Assembly (NCBI RefSeq): GCF_014196115.1
Contig: NZ_JACIDB010000001.1
Span: 434,001-498,000, forward strand
Reading direction: 5' to 3'
Origin: Sphingomonas aquatilis
Lineage (GTDB): Bacteria > Pseudomonadota > Alphaproteobacteria > Sphingomonadales > Sphingomonadaceae
Length of the DNA: 64,000 nucleotides
Positions 53,236 to 61,559 of this stretch are shown here, in pieces. The translations under genes and the position numbers were made by a program. The notes beneath the pieces were generated by a model. That model worked only from the letters and a program-made list of their open reading frames with translations, made no database searches and was not told the DNA's origin. Positions within the stretch are counted from its first letter, which is position 1. Each line of letters starts with the position of its first letter.

Positions 53236-53441
53236 AGTCCTCCCCCGCCAGGGCGTGTGAGGATGAACGGCCCCCGGCCGTTCAAGATCATGCCGGGGGC
53301 ATGATCGACCTCGCACGGTGGCAGCGCAGCTGACGGAGGGGGAGGGCGGGGGCGCCTTTCGTTACGGAACGTACCGCCGTCCGCCCCCTCCACCATTCGG
53401 CTGACGCCGAACGGTCCCCCTCCCCCTGGCGGGGGAGGACT
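53236..53441. repeat. palindromic element, family A, enlarged
   Basis: AGTCCTCCCCCGCCAGGG and CCCTGGCGGGGGAGGACT are inverted ends, but the interior is about 60 bases longer than in other A copies and holds an additional palindrome (CGGCCCCCGGCCGTTC ... CATGCCGGGGGCATG). It may be an element with an inserted segment. Confidence 0.8.
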
Positions 53442-53444
53442 GGG

Positions 53445-54614
53445 TTACAGTCGCTCGATGATCGTGACGTTGGCGATGCCGCCGCCTTCGCACATTGTCT
53501 GCAAGCCGTACCGCCCGCCGCGTGCGTGCAGCGCATGGACCAGCGTCGCCATCAGCTTCGTGCCCGACGCGCCGAGCGGATGGCCGAGCGCGATCGCCCC
53601 GCCGTTGACGTTGAGCTTCGCCGGATCGCCGCCGGTATGCTGCAACCAGGCGAGTGGCACCGGCGCGAACGCCTCGTTCACCTCGTACAGGTCGATGTCG
53701 TCGATCCGCATCCCGGCGCGCTGCAAGGCGCGGTCGGTGGCGAACAACGGCTCCTCCAGCATCACGACGGGATCGCCGCCGGTGACGGTCAGATTGTGGA
53801 TGCGGGCCAGCGGCGTCAGGCCATGCGCCTTCAGCGCTGCCTCGCTCACCACCATCACCGCGCTCGCGCCGTCACAGATCTGGCTGGCGTTGGCGGCGGT
53901 GATCGAGCCGCCCTCCTGCAACAGCTTCACCGCGCCGATGCTTTCCGGCGTCGCGTCGTAGCGGATGCCCTCGTCGCGGTCGTGGATCACCGTTCCCTCG
54001 GGCGTCTCCACCTCCAGCCCGACGATCTCGTCGGCGAAGGCGCCGGCCTCGGTCGCCGCAGCAGCGCGGCGGTGGCTTTCGAGCGCATAGGCGTCGAGCT
54101 GCGCGCGGTCGAAGCCGTATTTGCGCGCGATCATCTCGGCACCCATGAACTGGCTGAACTGCACGCCGGGGAAGCGCGCCTCCTGCCGCGGGCTTTTCGC
54201 CTTGCCGAGGCCGGCTTGCGCGAACAGCGCGCCGGTCGAGCCCATCGGCACGCGCGTCATGCTTTCGACGCCGGCGGCGATCACGACGTCCTGCGTCCCG
54301 CTCATCACCGCCTGCGCGGCGAACTGGATCGCCTGTTGCGACGATCCGCACTGGCGGTCGATCGTGACGGCGGGCACGCTGGTCGGCAGCGACGAGGCGA
54401 GCACCGCGCCACGCCCGACCTGGAAGCTCTGCTCGCCGCCCTGGCTGACGCAGCCCATGATGACGTCCTCGATCGCGGCGGGATCGATGCCGCTCCGCCC
54501 GACGATCGCGTCGAGCGTCGCCCCCGCCATGTCCGCCGGGTGCCAGCCTGCCAGCCGCCCGCCGCGCCGTCCGCCCGCGGTCCGCACCGCTTGGACGATA
54601 TAGGCCTCCGCCAT
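53445..54614 (-). CDS. acetyl-CoA C-acyltransferase (thiolase)
   Basis: A 389-residue thiolase. Catalytic residues are visible: nucleophile Cys in TIDRQCGSSQQAIQ (about residue 87), His in NGGAIALGHPLGASG, and the second Cys in TMCEGGGIANV near the C-terminus. It cleaves 3-ketoacyl-CoA with CoA, giving acetyl-CoA. The ATG at 54614 (MAEAYIVQAVRT) is preferred to the one 15 bases upstream, because GGAGAG is placed well before it. It probably forms one transcript with the short-chain dehydrogenase gene, with a family A element between them. Divergent from the nitroreductase gene. Confidence 0.94.
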   Translation of the reverse strand: MAEAYIVQAVRTAGGRRGGRLAGWHPADMAGATLDAIVGRSGIDPAAIEDVIMGCVSQGGEQSFQVGRGAVLASSLPTSVPAVTIDRQCGSSQQAIQFAAQAVMSGTQDVVIAAGVESMTRVPMGSTGALFAQAGLGKAKSPRQEARFPGVQFSQFMGAEMIARKYGFDRAQLDAYALESHRRAAAATEAGAFADEIVGLEVETPEGTVIHDRDEGIRYDATPESIGAVKLLQEGGSITAANASQICDGASAVMVVSEAALKAHGLTPLARIHNLTVTGGDPVVMLEEPLFATDRALQRAGMRIDDIDLYEVNEAFAPVPLAWLQHTGGDPAKLNVNGGAIALGHPLGASGTKLMATLVHALHARGGRYGLQTMCEGGGIANVTIIERL

Positions 54615-54688
54615 CGCTTCGCTCTCCATAACTCTTGTTATTGTGGCGATGTGTCGCGTAATCCATGGCAAAGCGCAAGAGGGTGACC

Positions 54689-55354
54689 ATGGACGTTCGA
54701 CAGGCGGTGGCGGCACGACGATCGGCGCGCGGATTCCTCGATACGCCGGTGCCGCTGGCGCAGTTGCGTGACCTTGCCGAGGCGGCGGCGCGGGCGCCCT
54801 CGGGCGGCAACCTTCAACCGTGGCACGTGCAGATCGTCCAGGGCGACGCGATGGCGCGGCTGAAAGCCATCATGGCCGATCGACTGGCGAGCGGGGCGAG
54901 CGAGACGCCGCAATACGCCATCTATCCGCCGGAGCTCGATGATCCGTGGCGCGGCCGGCGCTTCGCGGTGGGTGAGGCGCTGTACGATCGGATCGGCATT
55001 CCGCGGGAGGATAAGGCAGGACGCCGGCGCTGGTTCGCCGCCAATTATCGCTTCTTCGGGGCACCGGCGGCGTATTTCTGCTCGGTGGACCGGCGCATGG
55101 GGCCGCCGCAATGGTCGGACCTCGGCATGTATCTTCAAACGCTGATGCTGCTCGCGGTTGAGGCGGGGCTGGCGACCTGCCCGCAGGAATGCTGGGCGAT
55201 GTATCCCGAGACGGTGGGGCGGTTTCTGGAATTGCCCGAGGGCCGGATGCTGTTTTGCGGCGTGGCGATCGGGTTCGAGGATACGGACGCGCCGGTCAAC
55301 GCGCTACGCAGCGAGCGGGCACCGGTGGGGGAGTGGCTGAGCGTGGTGGCGTAA
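54689..55354 (+). CDS. nitroreductase family flavoprotein
   Basis: A 221-residue FMN enzyme. RRSARGFLDTPVP at the N-terminus and ARAPSGGNLQPWHVQIV form the FMN-phosphate pocket; the C-terminal GVAIGFEDTDAPVNALRSER is the typical last strand and loop. It reduces nitro compounds or quinones with NAD(P)H in the cytoplasm; the physiological substrate is unknown. An ATG 24 bases earlier (54665) is possible, but AGAGGGTGACC lies right before 54689. Divergent from the thiolase gene with about 75 bases between starts. Confidence 0.88.
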   Translation: MDVRQAVAARRSARGFLDTPVPLAQLRDLAEAAARAPSGGNLQPWHVQIVQGDAMARLKAIMADRLASGASETPQYAIYPPELDDPWRGRRFAVGEALYDRIGIPREDKAGRRRWFAANYRFFGAPAAYFCSVDRRMGPPQWSDLGMYLQTLMLLAVEAGLATCPQECWAMYPETVGRFLELPEGRMLFCGVAIGFEDTDAPVNALRSERAPVGEWLSVVA

Positions 55355-55363
55355 GGGGATCTA

Positions 55364-55443
55364 CGTCACCCCGGACTTGATCCGGGGTCCCGCTTTTCAC
55401 CGGCCGCCTGAGAAGCGGGACCCCGGATCAAGTCCGGGGTGAC
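55364..55443. repeat. REP doublet, family B (short centre)
   Basis: CGTCACCCCGGACTTGATCC and GGATCAAGTCCGGGGTGACG are perfect inverted arms; the centre contains GGTCCCGCTTTTC and GAGAAGCGGGACC, also inverted. The centre matches the copy near 46.56 kb. Confidence 0.92.
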
Positions 55444-55449
55444 GGGGGG

Positions 55450-55716
55450 CTACAGAACCACCCGCTCAGGCTTCGACTCCTCGATCGCTGCCAGTACCAT
55501 CCGTTCCCACACCGTCGGGTCGCCCGCCGCGGCCATGCGCTGGTCCGGCTCGCGTAATGTGCGCAGCACCGCCAGGGCATCGGGCAGGTAATCGCGCCAC
55601 GCGCTGTCCACCTGATCGCTCGCGCTTTCGGTATCGCCGCCGGCATTCACGCTGATCCGCTGCCCGGCGAGCACGCGGGCGATCCGTTCGGCGACGGGAG
55701 TGGTCGACACGTCCAT
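55450..55716 (-). CDS. small cytoplasmic protein of unknown function
   Basis: An 88-residue protein beginning MDVSTTPVAERIARVLAGQR, with no signal or membrane helix. The middle is acidic (DTESASDQVDSAWRDYLPDA) and the end is helical (VWERMVLAAIEESKPE). I cannot place it in a family. The ATG follows GGAGAGCAGCC. It lies between a B-family repeat and the DEAD-box helicase gene, in the helicase direction, so it may be a downstream gene of that transcript. Confidence 0.6.
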   Translation of the reverse strand: MDVSTTPVAERIARVLAGQRISVNAGGDTESASDQVDSAWRDYLPDALAVLRTLREPDQRMAAAGDPTVWERMVLAAIEESKPERVVL

Positions 55717-55832
55717 GGCTGCTCTCCTTTGCCAGCGACAATGCGCGAACGGCCGCGGCGGTTGCCGGATACGACAACGGCCTGGCGAGGGATGCTCGCC
55801 GGGCCGCCATCAAAGTCGCGAAGGGAAGGGGA

Positions 55833-57188
55833 TCAGCGCGCCGCGCCGGCACCCTGTCCACGGCCACCGCCGCCCGAGCGGCCGCGGCCGCCACCGCCGC
55901 CACGGCGGCTGGCGTTAGCGTAATTGCGCGTCGCGGTCGGCGCATGCGTCGCGCGCGGACGGGCCGGCTGGCGCTGGCCACGCGGCAGGTCGGCGCGCGG
56001 CGCGGGGTCCGCACCGATCGCCTTGACGCGCGTCGCCTTGATCTCATTGGCGAGGCCGGTGAAATTGTCCGGCAGCGGACGCACGGTCACCTTCTGGCGC
56101 GTGATCTTCTCGATGTCCTTCAGATACGGACGCTCGTCATCCGCGCAGAAGGCGATGGCGATGCCGCTGTTGCCCGCACGTGCGGTGCGGCCGATGCGGT
56201 GGACATACTGTTCCGCGACGTTCGGCAGTTCGAAGTTGACGACATGGCTGACGCCCGACACGTCGATGCCGCGCGCGGCGATGTCGGTGGCGACCAGCAC
56301 CTTGGTCTTGCCGTCCTTGAACTCGCCAAGCGCGCGCTCGCGCTGGCCCTGGCTCTTGTTGCCGTGGATTGCATTCGCCGCGATTCCGTTGCCGGCGAGC
56401 AGCTTCACGACGCGGTCGGCACCATGCTTGGTGCGCGTGAAGACGAGCGCGCGATCGATCGCCGGGTCCTGCAGCACCAGCGTCAGCAGCGCCTGCTTCT
56501 CCGTCTGGTTGACGAAGGTGACATACTGGTCGACGCGCTCGGCAGTAGTCGATTCCGGCACCACCGACACGGTCTTCGGGTTGGTGAGGAACTGGCCGGC
56601 GAGATCGCGGATCGCGGTCGGCATCGTGGCCGAGAAGAACAACGTCTGGCGCTTGCGCGGGATCATGCGCACGATCTTCTTGAGCGCATGGATAAAGCCC
56701 AGATCCATCATCTGGTCGGCTTCGTCGAGGACCAGGATCTCGATCATCGACAGGTTGCACATGCCCTGCTCGACCAGGTCGATCAGGCGGCCCGGGGTCG
56801 CGACGAGGATGTCGACGCCGCGGCTCAGGTCCTGGCGGTTCTTGTTGATGCTGGTGCCGCCGAACACGGTCGCGACGCTGAGCTTGGAAAACTGGCCATA
56901 GCCGCGCGCATTGTCGGCGATCTGGCTGGCGAGTTCGCGCGTCGGGGCGAGGACGAGCATGCGGACATGCGTCGGCAGCACGCGCTTCTGCGCGGCGACC
57001 AGGCGCTGGATCGACGGCAGCACGAACGCCGCGGTCTTGCCGGTGCCGGTCTGCGCGATACCGAGCAGATCATTGCCTTCCAGCAGGATCGGGATCGACT
57101 GCGCCTGGATCGGCGTGGGGGTGGCATAGCCCTTGGCCTCGAGCGCACGGACGAGCGGCTCGGCAAGGCCGAGATGAGCGAATGACAT
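55833..57188 (-). CDS. DEAD-box RNA helicase, RhlE-like
   Basis: A 451-residue RNA helicase. The motifs are in order: Q-motif PTPIQAQSIP, motif I AQTGTGKTAA, motif Ia PTRELASQI, motif II DEAD, motif III SATMP, then RALVFTRTKHG, motif V ARGIDVSGV and motif VI HRIGRTARAG. The C-terminal 70 residues are Arg/Gly/Ala-rich with an RGGGGGRGRSGGGG end, a likely RNA-binding tail. It unwinds short RNA duplexes in ribosome biogenesis, cold adaptation or decay. The ATG at 57188 starts the family sequence; the frame is open 84 codons further, without family match. Confidence 0.93.
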   Translation of the reverse strand: MSFAHLGLAEPLVRALEAKGYATPTPIQAQSIPILLEGNDLLGIAQTGTGKTAAFVLPSIQRLVAAQKRVLPTHVRMLVLAPTRELASQIADNARGYGQFSKLSVATVFGGTSINKNRQDLSRGVDILVATPGRLIDLVEQGMCNLSMIEILVLDEADQMMDLGFIHALKKIVRMIPRKRQTLFFSATMPTAIRDLAGQFLTNPKTVSVVPESTTAERVDQYVTFVNQTEKQALLTLVLQDPAIDRALVFTRTKHGADRVVKLLAGNGIAANAIHGNKSQGQRERALGEFKDGKTKVLVATDIAARGIDVSGVSHVVNFELPNVAEQYVHRIGRTARAGNSGIAIAFCADDERPYLKDIEKITRQKVTVRPLPDNFTGLANEIKATRVKAIGADPAPRADLPRGQRQPARPRATHAPTATRNYANASRRGGGGGRGRSGGGGRGQGAGAAR

Positions 57189-57433
57189 GGAATAACAACC
57201 TTCAAAAACGGCCTCGCCAGCGCGCCGTCCGAAGGAGAGGGCACGCCGGTGCGGCGGGGGAAACCGACACCCCGCGTGAAAAGGGAAGCCTTCAGCTAAC
57301 GACCGAGGCGGAGCCGGGGGTGGCAGGGCCAACCCGTTCACGCTGCATGACGCCTCGATGGCCCGGCATGTGCGCTGCACTGCCGCAAAAGTCAAGGTGG
57401 GGTGGGGTGGAGCGTGCGCGCTTCCCCCGAAAT

Positions 57434-57464
57434 TCGTCATCCCGGTGAACGCCGGGATGACGAA
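57434..57464. repeat. single family D hairpin
   Basis: TCGTCATCCCGGTGAACGCC continues into GGGATGACGAAG, so the arms CGTCATCCCGG and CCGGGATGACG pair. It lies in the 285-base gap between the helicase and acyl-CoA dehydrogenase genes, which otherwise contains no gene that I can support. Confidence 0.83.
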
Positions 57465-57473
57465 GGGCGAGGC

Positions 57474-58628
57474 TTACAACGCCCGCCCGATCACCTCCTT
57501 CATGATCTCGTTCGTGCCGCCGTAGATCCGCGTCACGCGCGCCGAGCGCCACGCCCGCGCGATCGGATATTCGTTCATATAGCCCGCACCGCCATGCAGC
57601 TGGAGGCAGGCGTCGAGCACTTCCCATTGCAATTCGGTGTGCCACAGCTTGGCGGCAGCGCCCTCTTCGTTGGTCAGCTCGCCCGCCAGATGCCGGCGGA
57701 TCGCCCAGTCGAGATGTGCCCAGCCGACCTGCAGCTTCGTCTTGATGCCCGCCAGCACGAAGCGCGTGTTCTGGAAATCGAACACCACGCCGGCGAACGC
57801 CTTGCGATCCTTGGTGAAGGCGACGGTATCGTCGAACGCCTTCTGTGCCGATGCCTGCGCGCCGACCGCGATCGACAGCCGTTCCTGCGGCAGCTGGCTC
57901 ATCAGATAGACGAAGCCCTTACCCTCTTCGCCTAAGCAATTGGTGATCGGCACGCGCACGTCGTCGAAGAACAATTCGGACGTGTCGGCCGCTTCCTGCC
58001 CGATCTTGTCGAGCTTGCGCCCGCGCCGAAAGCCCTCGCGTTCCGCCTCGACCAGGATGATCGACATGCCGCGCCACGCGGGCTTGGCCTCGGGATCGGT
58101 CTTGGCGACCACCAGCACCAGATCGGCGTTCTGGCCGTTGGTGATATAGGTCTTGCTGCCGTTGAGGACGTAGTGGTTGCCGTCGCGCTTCGCGGTCGTG
58201 CGGATCGACTGGAGGTCGCTGCCCGTGCCCGGTTCGGTCATCGCGATCGCGGTGATCGTCTCGCCCGACACCATGCGCGGCAGCCAGTGGCGCTTCTGCT
58301 CCTCCGATCCGTAATGCTCCAGATAGCCGACGACGATGTCCGATTGCAGCGTGAAGCCCGCGGGGACGCCGTTATACGTCAGCTCTTCGTTGACGATCGC
58401 GTTATAGCCGAAATCGAGGCCCAGCCCGCCATATTCCTCCGGCACCGTCGGGCACAGCATCCCGACCGCCCCCGCCGCGCGCCAGAACGCGGGGGGCACC
58501 AGCCGGTTCGCCTCCCAGTCCGCCACGTTGGGCACGCCTTCCTTGCGCAGGAACTGGCGGACGCTCTGCCGGAACGCCTCGTGATCCCCGTCATAGGCGC
58601 TGCGGCCCGCGACATCGTCCAGCGTCAT
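57474..58628 (-). CDS. acyl-CoA dehydrogenase
   Basis: A 384-residue FAD flavoprotein that introduces a double bond into acyl-CoA. IAMTEPGTGSDLQSI and YITNGQNADLVLVVA are FAD-binding segments; the C-terminus carries LHGGAGYMNEYPIARAW and RIYGGTNEIMKEVIG, with the candidate catalytic glutamate in the latter. The length and pattern fit medium or branched-chain enzymes. AAGGAGAGGATC directly before the ATG is a strong ribosome binding site. With the crotonase, dehydrogenase, thiolase and keto acid dehydrogenase genes nearby, it probably takes part in branched-chain or fatty acid oxidation. Electrons pass to ETF, not encoded here. Confidence 0.94.
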   Translation of the reverse strand: MTLDDVAGRSAYDGDHEAFRQSVRQFLRKEGVPNVADWEANRLVPPAFWRAAGAVGMLCPTVPEEYGGLGLDFGYNAIVNEELTYNGVPAGFTLQSDIVVGYLEHYGSEEQKRHWLPRMVSGETITAIAMTEPGTGSDLQSIRTTAKRDGNHYVLNGSKTYITNGQNADLVLVVAKTDPEAKPAWRGMSIILVEAEREGFRRGRKLDKIGQEAADTSELFFDDVRVPITNCLGEEGKGFVYLMSQLPQERLSIAVGAQASAQKAFDDTVAFTKDRKAFAGVVFDFQNTRFVLAGIKTKLQVGWAHLDWAIRRHLAGELTNEEGAAAKLWHTELQWEVLDACLQLHGGAGYMNEYPIARAWRSARVTRIYGGTNEIMKEVIGRAL

Positions 58629-58725
58629 GATCCTCTCCTTGAGTCTTTGGTTGGGAGGCTGCGGATGCGCGCCGCTGGCGTCAAGACAAAATAACAAATG
58701 TTACGGACAGCCTCGGAAACCCCTG

Positions 58726-58811
58726 CCGTTCGCCCTGAGCCTGTCGAAGGGCGGGTTTCCCCTAGCGCCGCGCCTGGGGCCACCCGTGCTTCGACAGGCT
58801 CAGCACGGACG
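58726..58811. repeat. palindromic pair, family C
   Basis: CGTTCGCCCTGAGCCTGTCG at the left and CGACAGGCTCAGCACGGACG at the right are inverted. It sits between the divergent acyl-CoA dehydrogenase and FAH-family genes, in the shared promoter region. Confidence 0.88.
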
Positions 58812-58901
58812 GATGGAGGAGATCGTAACGCCTGAGACTTTTTCGGTGCATCCCGTCACCGCCGACGATAGCATGGGCGCCCAACCAAAAGAGGATGCCC
58901 G

Positions 58902-59903
58902 ATGAAACTCGCCAGTCTGAAGCACAAGCGTGACGGCAGGCTCGTCGTCGTCTCGAACGACCTCGCCTGGTGCGCGGACGCGGGCCATATCGTGCCGACG
59001 TTGCAGGCGGCGCTCGACGATTGGGACCGGTATCTGCCCGATTTGCAGAATCTCGCGACCGATCTGGAGCATGCGGTGATCCCGCGCGAACGCTTCCACG
59101 AACATGACGCCGCCTCGCCGCTGCCGCGCGCCTATCAGTGGGCGGACGGCTCGGCCTATGTGAACCACGTCGCATTGGTGCGGCAGGCGCGCGGGGCCGA
59201 GATGCCGGACAGCTTCTGGCACGATCCGCTGATGTATCAGGGCGGATCGGACGGCTTCCTCGCCCCCCGCGATCCTATCCCGCTCGGCGACGAGAGTTGG
59301 GGCTGCGACATGGAGGCGGAGGTCGTCGTCGTGACTGGCGACGTACCGCTGGGCGCAAGCCGTGAAGAGGCACTCGCTGCAATCCGCCTCGTCGGCCTGA
59401 CCAACGACGTGTCGCTGCGCGGCCTGATCCCCGGTGAGCTCGCCAAGGGCTTCGGCTTCTTCCAGTCCAAGCCGGCCAGCGCCTTCTCGCCCGTGTTCGT
59501 GACGCCCGATGCGCTGGGCGACTGGTGGCGGGACGGCAAGCTCCACCGCAAGCTCAACGTCGACCTCAACGGGCAGCCCTTTGGCCGGGTCGAGGCGGGC
59601 GAGGACATGACCTTCGATTTCGGCACGCTGGTCGCACATGCCGCCAAGACGCGCGCGCTGGGGGCGGGGACGATCGTCGGATCGGGCACCGTCAGCAACC
59701 GCGGTGCCGACGGAGGCCCCGGCAAGACGATCGCCGAGGGCGGCGTCGGCTATTGCTGCCTCGCCGAGCTGCGCACCGTCGAAACGATCGCGACCGGCAA
59801 GGCGACGACGCCGTTCCTCAAGCCGGGCGACACGGTGCGCATCTGGGCGGAGGACGACAAGCACCACCCGATCTTCGGCGTCATCGAACAGACGGTGGGG
59901 TGA
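58902..59903 (+). CDS. fumarylacetoacetate hydrolase family protein
   Basis: A 333-residue FAH-family protein of the long form. ESWGCDMEAEVVVVTGDVP holds metal-ligand acids (D-M-E-A-E), VGLTNDVSLRG is the second ligand region, and the C-terminal TPFLKPGDTVRIWAEDDKHH is usual for this group. Family members cleave C-C bonds in diketo acids such as fumarylacetoacetate in tyrosine breakdown. Neither homogentisate dioxygenase nor maleylacetoacetate isomerase is adjacent, so the exact role is open. Divergent from the acyl-CoA dehydrogenase gene across a C-family repeat. Confidence 0.9.
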   Translation: MKLASLKHKRDGRLVVVSNDLAWCADAGHIVPTLQAALDDWDRYLPDLQNLATDLEHAVIPRERFHEHDAASPLPRAYQWADGSAYVNHVALVRQARGAEMPDSFWHDPLMYQGGSDGFLAPRDPIPLGDESWGCDMEAEVVVVTGDVPLGASREEALAAIRLVGLTNDVSLRGLIPGELAKGFGFFQSKPASAFSPVFVTPDALGDWWRDGKLHRKLNVDLNGQPFGRVEAGEDMTFDFGTLVAHAAKTRALGAGTIVGSGTVSNRGADGGPGKTIAEGGVGYCCLAELRTVETIATGKATTPFLKPGDTVRIWAEDDKHHPIFGVIEQTVG

Positions 59904-59906
59904 TAA

Positions 59907-60036
59907 CTCCTCCCCGGCACGGGGAGGTGGCGCCGCGAAGCGGTGACGGAGGGGCGGCCAAGCAGTGCCATCGCGCGTGGCTGCCCCTCCACCACCCGGC
60001 TGCGCCGGGCGGTCCCCCTCCCCGTGCCGGGGAGGA
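59907..60036. repeat. palindromic element, family A variant
   Basis: CTCCTCCCCGGCACGGGGAG and CTCCCCGTGCCGGGGAGGAT are hairpin arms that also pair with one another. The inner modules CGCGAAGCGGTGACGGAGGG and CCCCTCCACCACCCGGCTGC are as in other copies. It lies before the E1alpha gene. Confidence 0.87.
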
Positions 60037-60136
60037 TTGGAAAGCCGTAAATCTCGCTTGAAATCTAATTACAACGGCGCGAAAGTATCGATCAACGGTG
60101 CCGGCGACTCCCGCGGGGCACGGACAGGAGAGAAAC

Positions 60137-61423
60137 GTGGCCGGCGAGCATCCTCGCGCCAATTTGCAGCCCCTGCGGCTGCACGTGCCGGAACCCAAGT
60201 TCCGCCCCGGCGATCCCGTCGATTTCGTCGGCGTGGACATCCCCCCGGCCGGTGCCGCACGACGGCCCGACACCGCCGAATCGGCGCACGATTTCACCGA
60301 CCTCGCCTATACGATGGTCCGCGTCCTCGACGAGGACGGGCGCGCGGTCGGCCCGTGGGACCCCAAGCTGTCGCCCGATATGCTGCGTCGCATGCTGCGC
60401 AACATGGCGCTGTTGCGCGCGTTCGACGAGCGCATGTTCCGTGCGCAGCGCCAGGGCAAGACCAGCTTCTACATGAAGGCGACCGGCGAAGAGGCGGTGG
60501 CGATCGCCGCGGCGCAGGCGCTCGACGCGGACGACATGTGCTTCCCGTCCTATCGCCAGCAGGGGCTGCTCATCGCGCGCGGCTATCCGCTGGTCGAGAT
60601 GATGAACCAGATCTACTCGAACACCGGCGACAAGCTGCAGGGCAAGCAGCTGCCGATCATGTATTCGGCGAAGGATTTCGGCTTCTTCTCGATCTCCGGT
60701 AACCTGACGACGCAATATCCGCAGGCCGTCGGCTGGGCGATGGCGTCGGCGGCGAAGGGCGACACGCGTATCGCGGCGACCTGGTGCGGCGAGGGGTCTA
60801 CCGCGGAGGGCGACTTCCATTCGGCCTGCACCTTTGCGTCCGTCTATCGCGCGCCGGTGATCTTCAACGTCGTCAACAACCAATGGGCGATTTCGAGCTT
60901 TTCCGGCTTTGCGGGCGCCGAATCGACGACCTTCGCGGCGCGGGCGATCGGCTATGGCATCGCCGGCCTGCGCGTCGACGGCAATGACGCGCTCGCGGTC
61001 TATGCCGCGACGCTGTGGGCGGCGGAGCGCGCGCGCACCAACGCCGGTCCGACGTTGATCGAGCATTTCACCTATCGCGCGGAAGGCCACTCGACCTCCG
61101 ATGATCCGACGCAATATCGCAGCGCGGGCGAACCGACCGCCTGGCCGCTCGGCGATCCGATCGCGCGGCTGAAACAGCACCTCATCGTCATCGGCGAATG
61201 GGACGAGGAGCGCCACGCCGCGCAGGACCGCGAGCTGGCCGAATACGTCCGTGCGCAGCAGAAGGACGCGGAGAAGAACGGCATCCTAGGCCATGGTCTG
61301 CACCAGCCGTTGGACAGCCTGTTCGACGGCGTGTTCGAAGAGATGCCGTGGCATCTGCGCGAACAACAGGCGCAGATGATCGCCGAGGAAGAAGCGAGCG
61401 GGCGGCCATGGGCGCGCAAGTGA
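60137..61423 (+). CDS. bkdA1: branched-chain 2-oxoacid dehydrogenase E1 alpha subunit
   Basis: A 428-residue thiamine diphosphate enzyme subunit that decarboxylates branched-chain 2-oxo acids from Leu, Ile and Val. AEGDFHSACTFASVY and the GDG-like GEGSTAEGDFH with VNNQWAISSF form the ThDP/Mg motif; FHSACTF and YRAEGHSTSDDPTQYR carry the phosphorylation-loop-like segment of the family. The GTG at 60137 is chosen because AGGAGAGAAAC precedes it and the N-terminus then starts AGEHPRANLQPLRL, as expected; an ATG lies 39 bases upstream. It heads an operon with E1 beta and E2. Confidence 0.93.
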   Translation: MAGEHPRANLQPLRLHVPEPKFRPGDPVDFVGVDIPPAGAARRPDTAESAHDFTDLAYTMVRVLDEDGRAVGPWDPKLSPDMLRRMLRNMALLRAFDERMFRAQRQGKTSFYMKATGEEAVAIAAAQALDADDMCFPSYRQQGLLIARGYPLVEMMNQIYSNTGDKLQGKQLPIMYSAKDFGFFSISGNLTTQYPQAVGWAMASAAKGDTRIAATWCGEGSTAEGDFHSACTFASVYRAPVIFNVVNNQWAISSFSGFAGAESTTFAARAIGYGIAGLRVDGNDALAVYAATLWAAERARTNAGPTLIEHFTYRAEGHSTSDDPTQYRSAGEPTAWPLGDPIARLKQHLIVIGEWDEERHAAQDRELAEYVRAQQKDAEKNGILGHGLHQPLDSLFDGVFEEMPWHLREQQAQMIAEEEASGRPWARK

Positions 61424-61427
61424 TGTA

Positions 61428-61558
61428 TCTCCCTCTCCCAGCGGGAGAGGGAAGGGGCCCGCTGCCGGAGGCAGTGGGAAGGGTGAGGGCAGCCTGCCTT
61501 TCGACCCTCACCCTTCCGCCGCTTCGCGGCTCCCTCCCTCTCCCGCTGGGAGAGGGAT
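61428..61558. repeat. palindromic element, family A (CTCTCCC subfamily), between E1 genes
   Basis: CTCCCTCTCCCAGCGGGAGAG and CTCTCCCGCTGGGAGAGGGA are hairpin arms and inverted ends. The inner GGAAGGGTGAGGGCAG and CTCACCCTTCCGCCGCTTC are paired. It fills the gap between the two E1 genes and includes the Shine-Dalgarno of the second. Confidence 0.9.
61548..61556 (+). promoter_or_regulatory. ribosome binding site of E1 beta, supplied by the repeat arm
   Basis: GGGAGAGGG ends three bases before the ATG at 61560 and is the last part of the element's right arm. GGAG is seven bases from the start. The complementary arm in the same element could sequester this site. Confidence 0.7.
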
Positions 61559-61559
61559 T

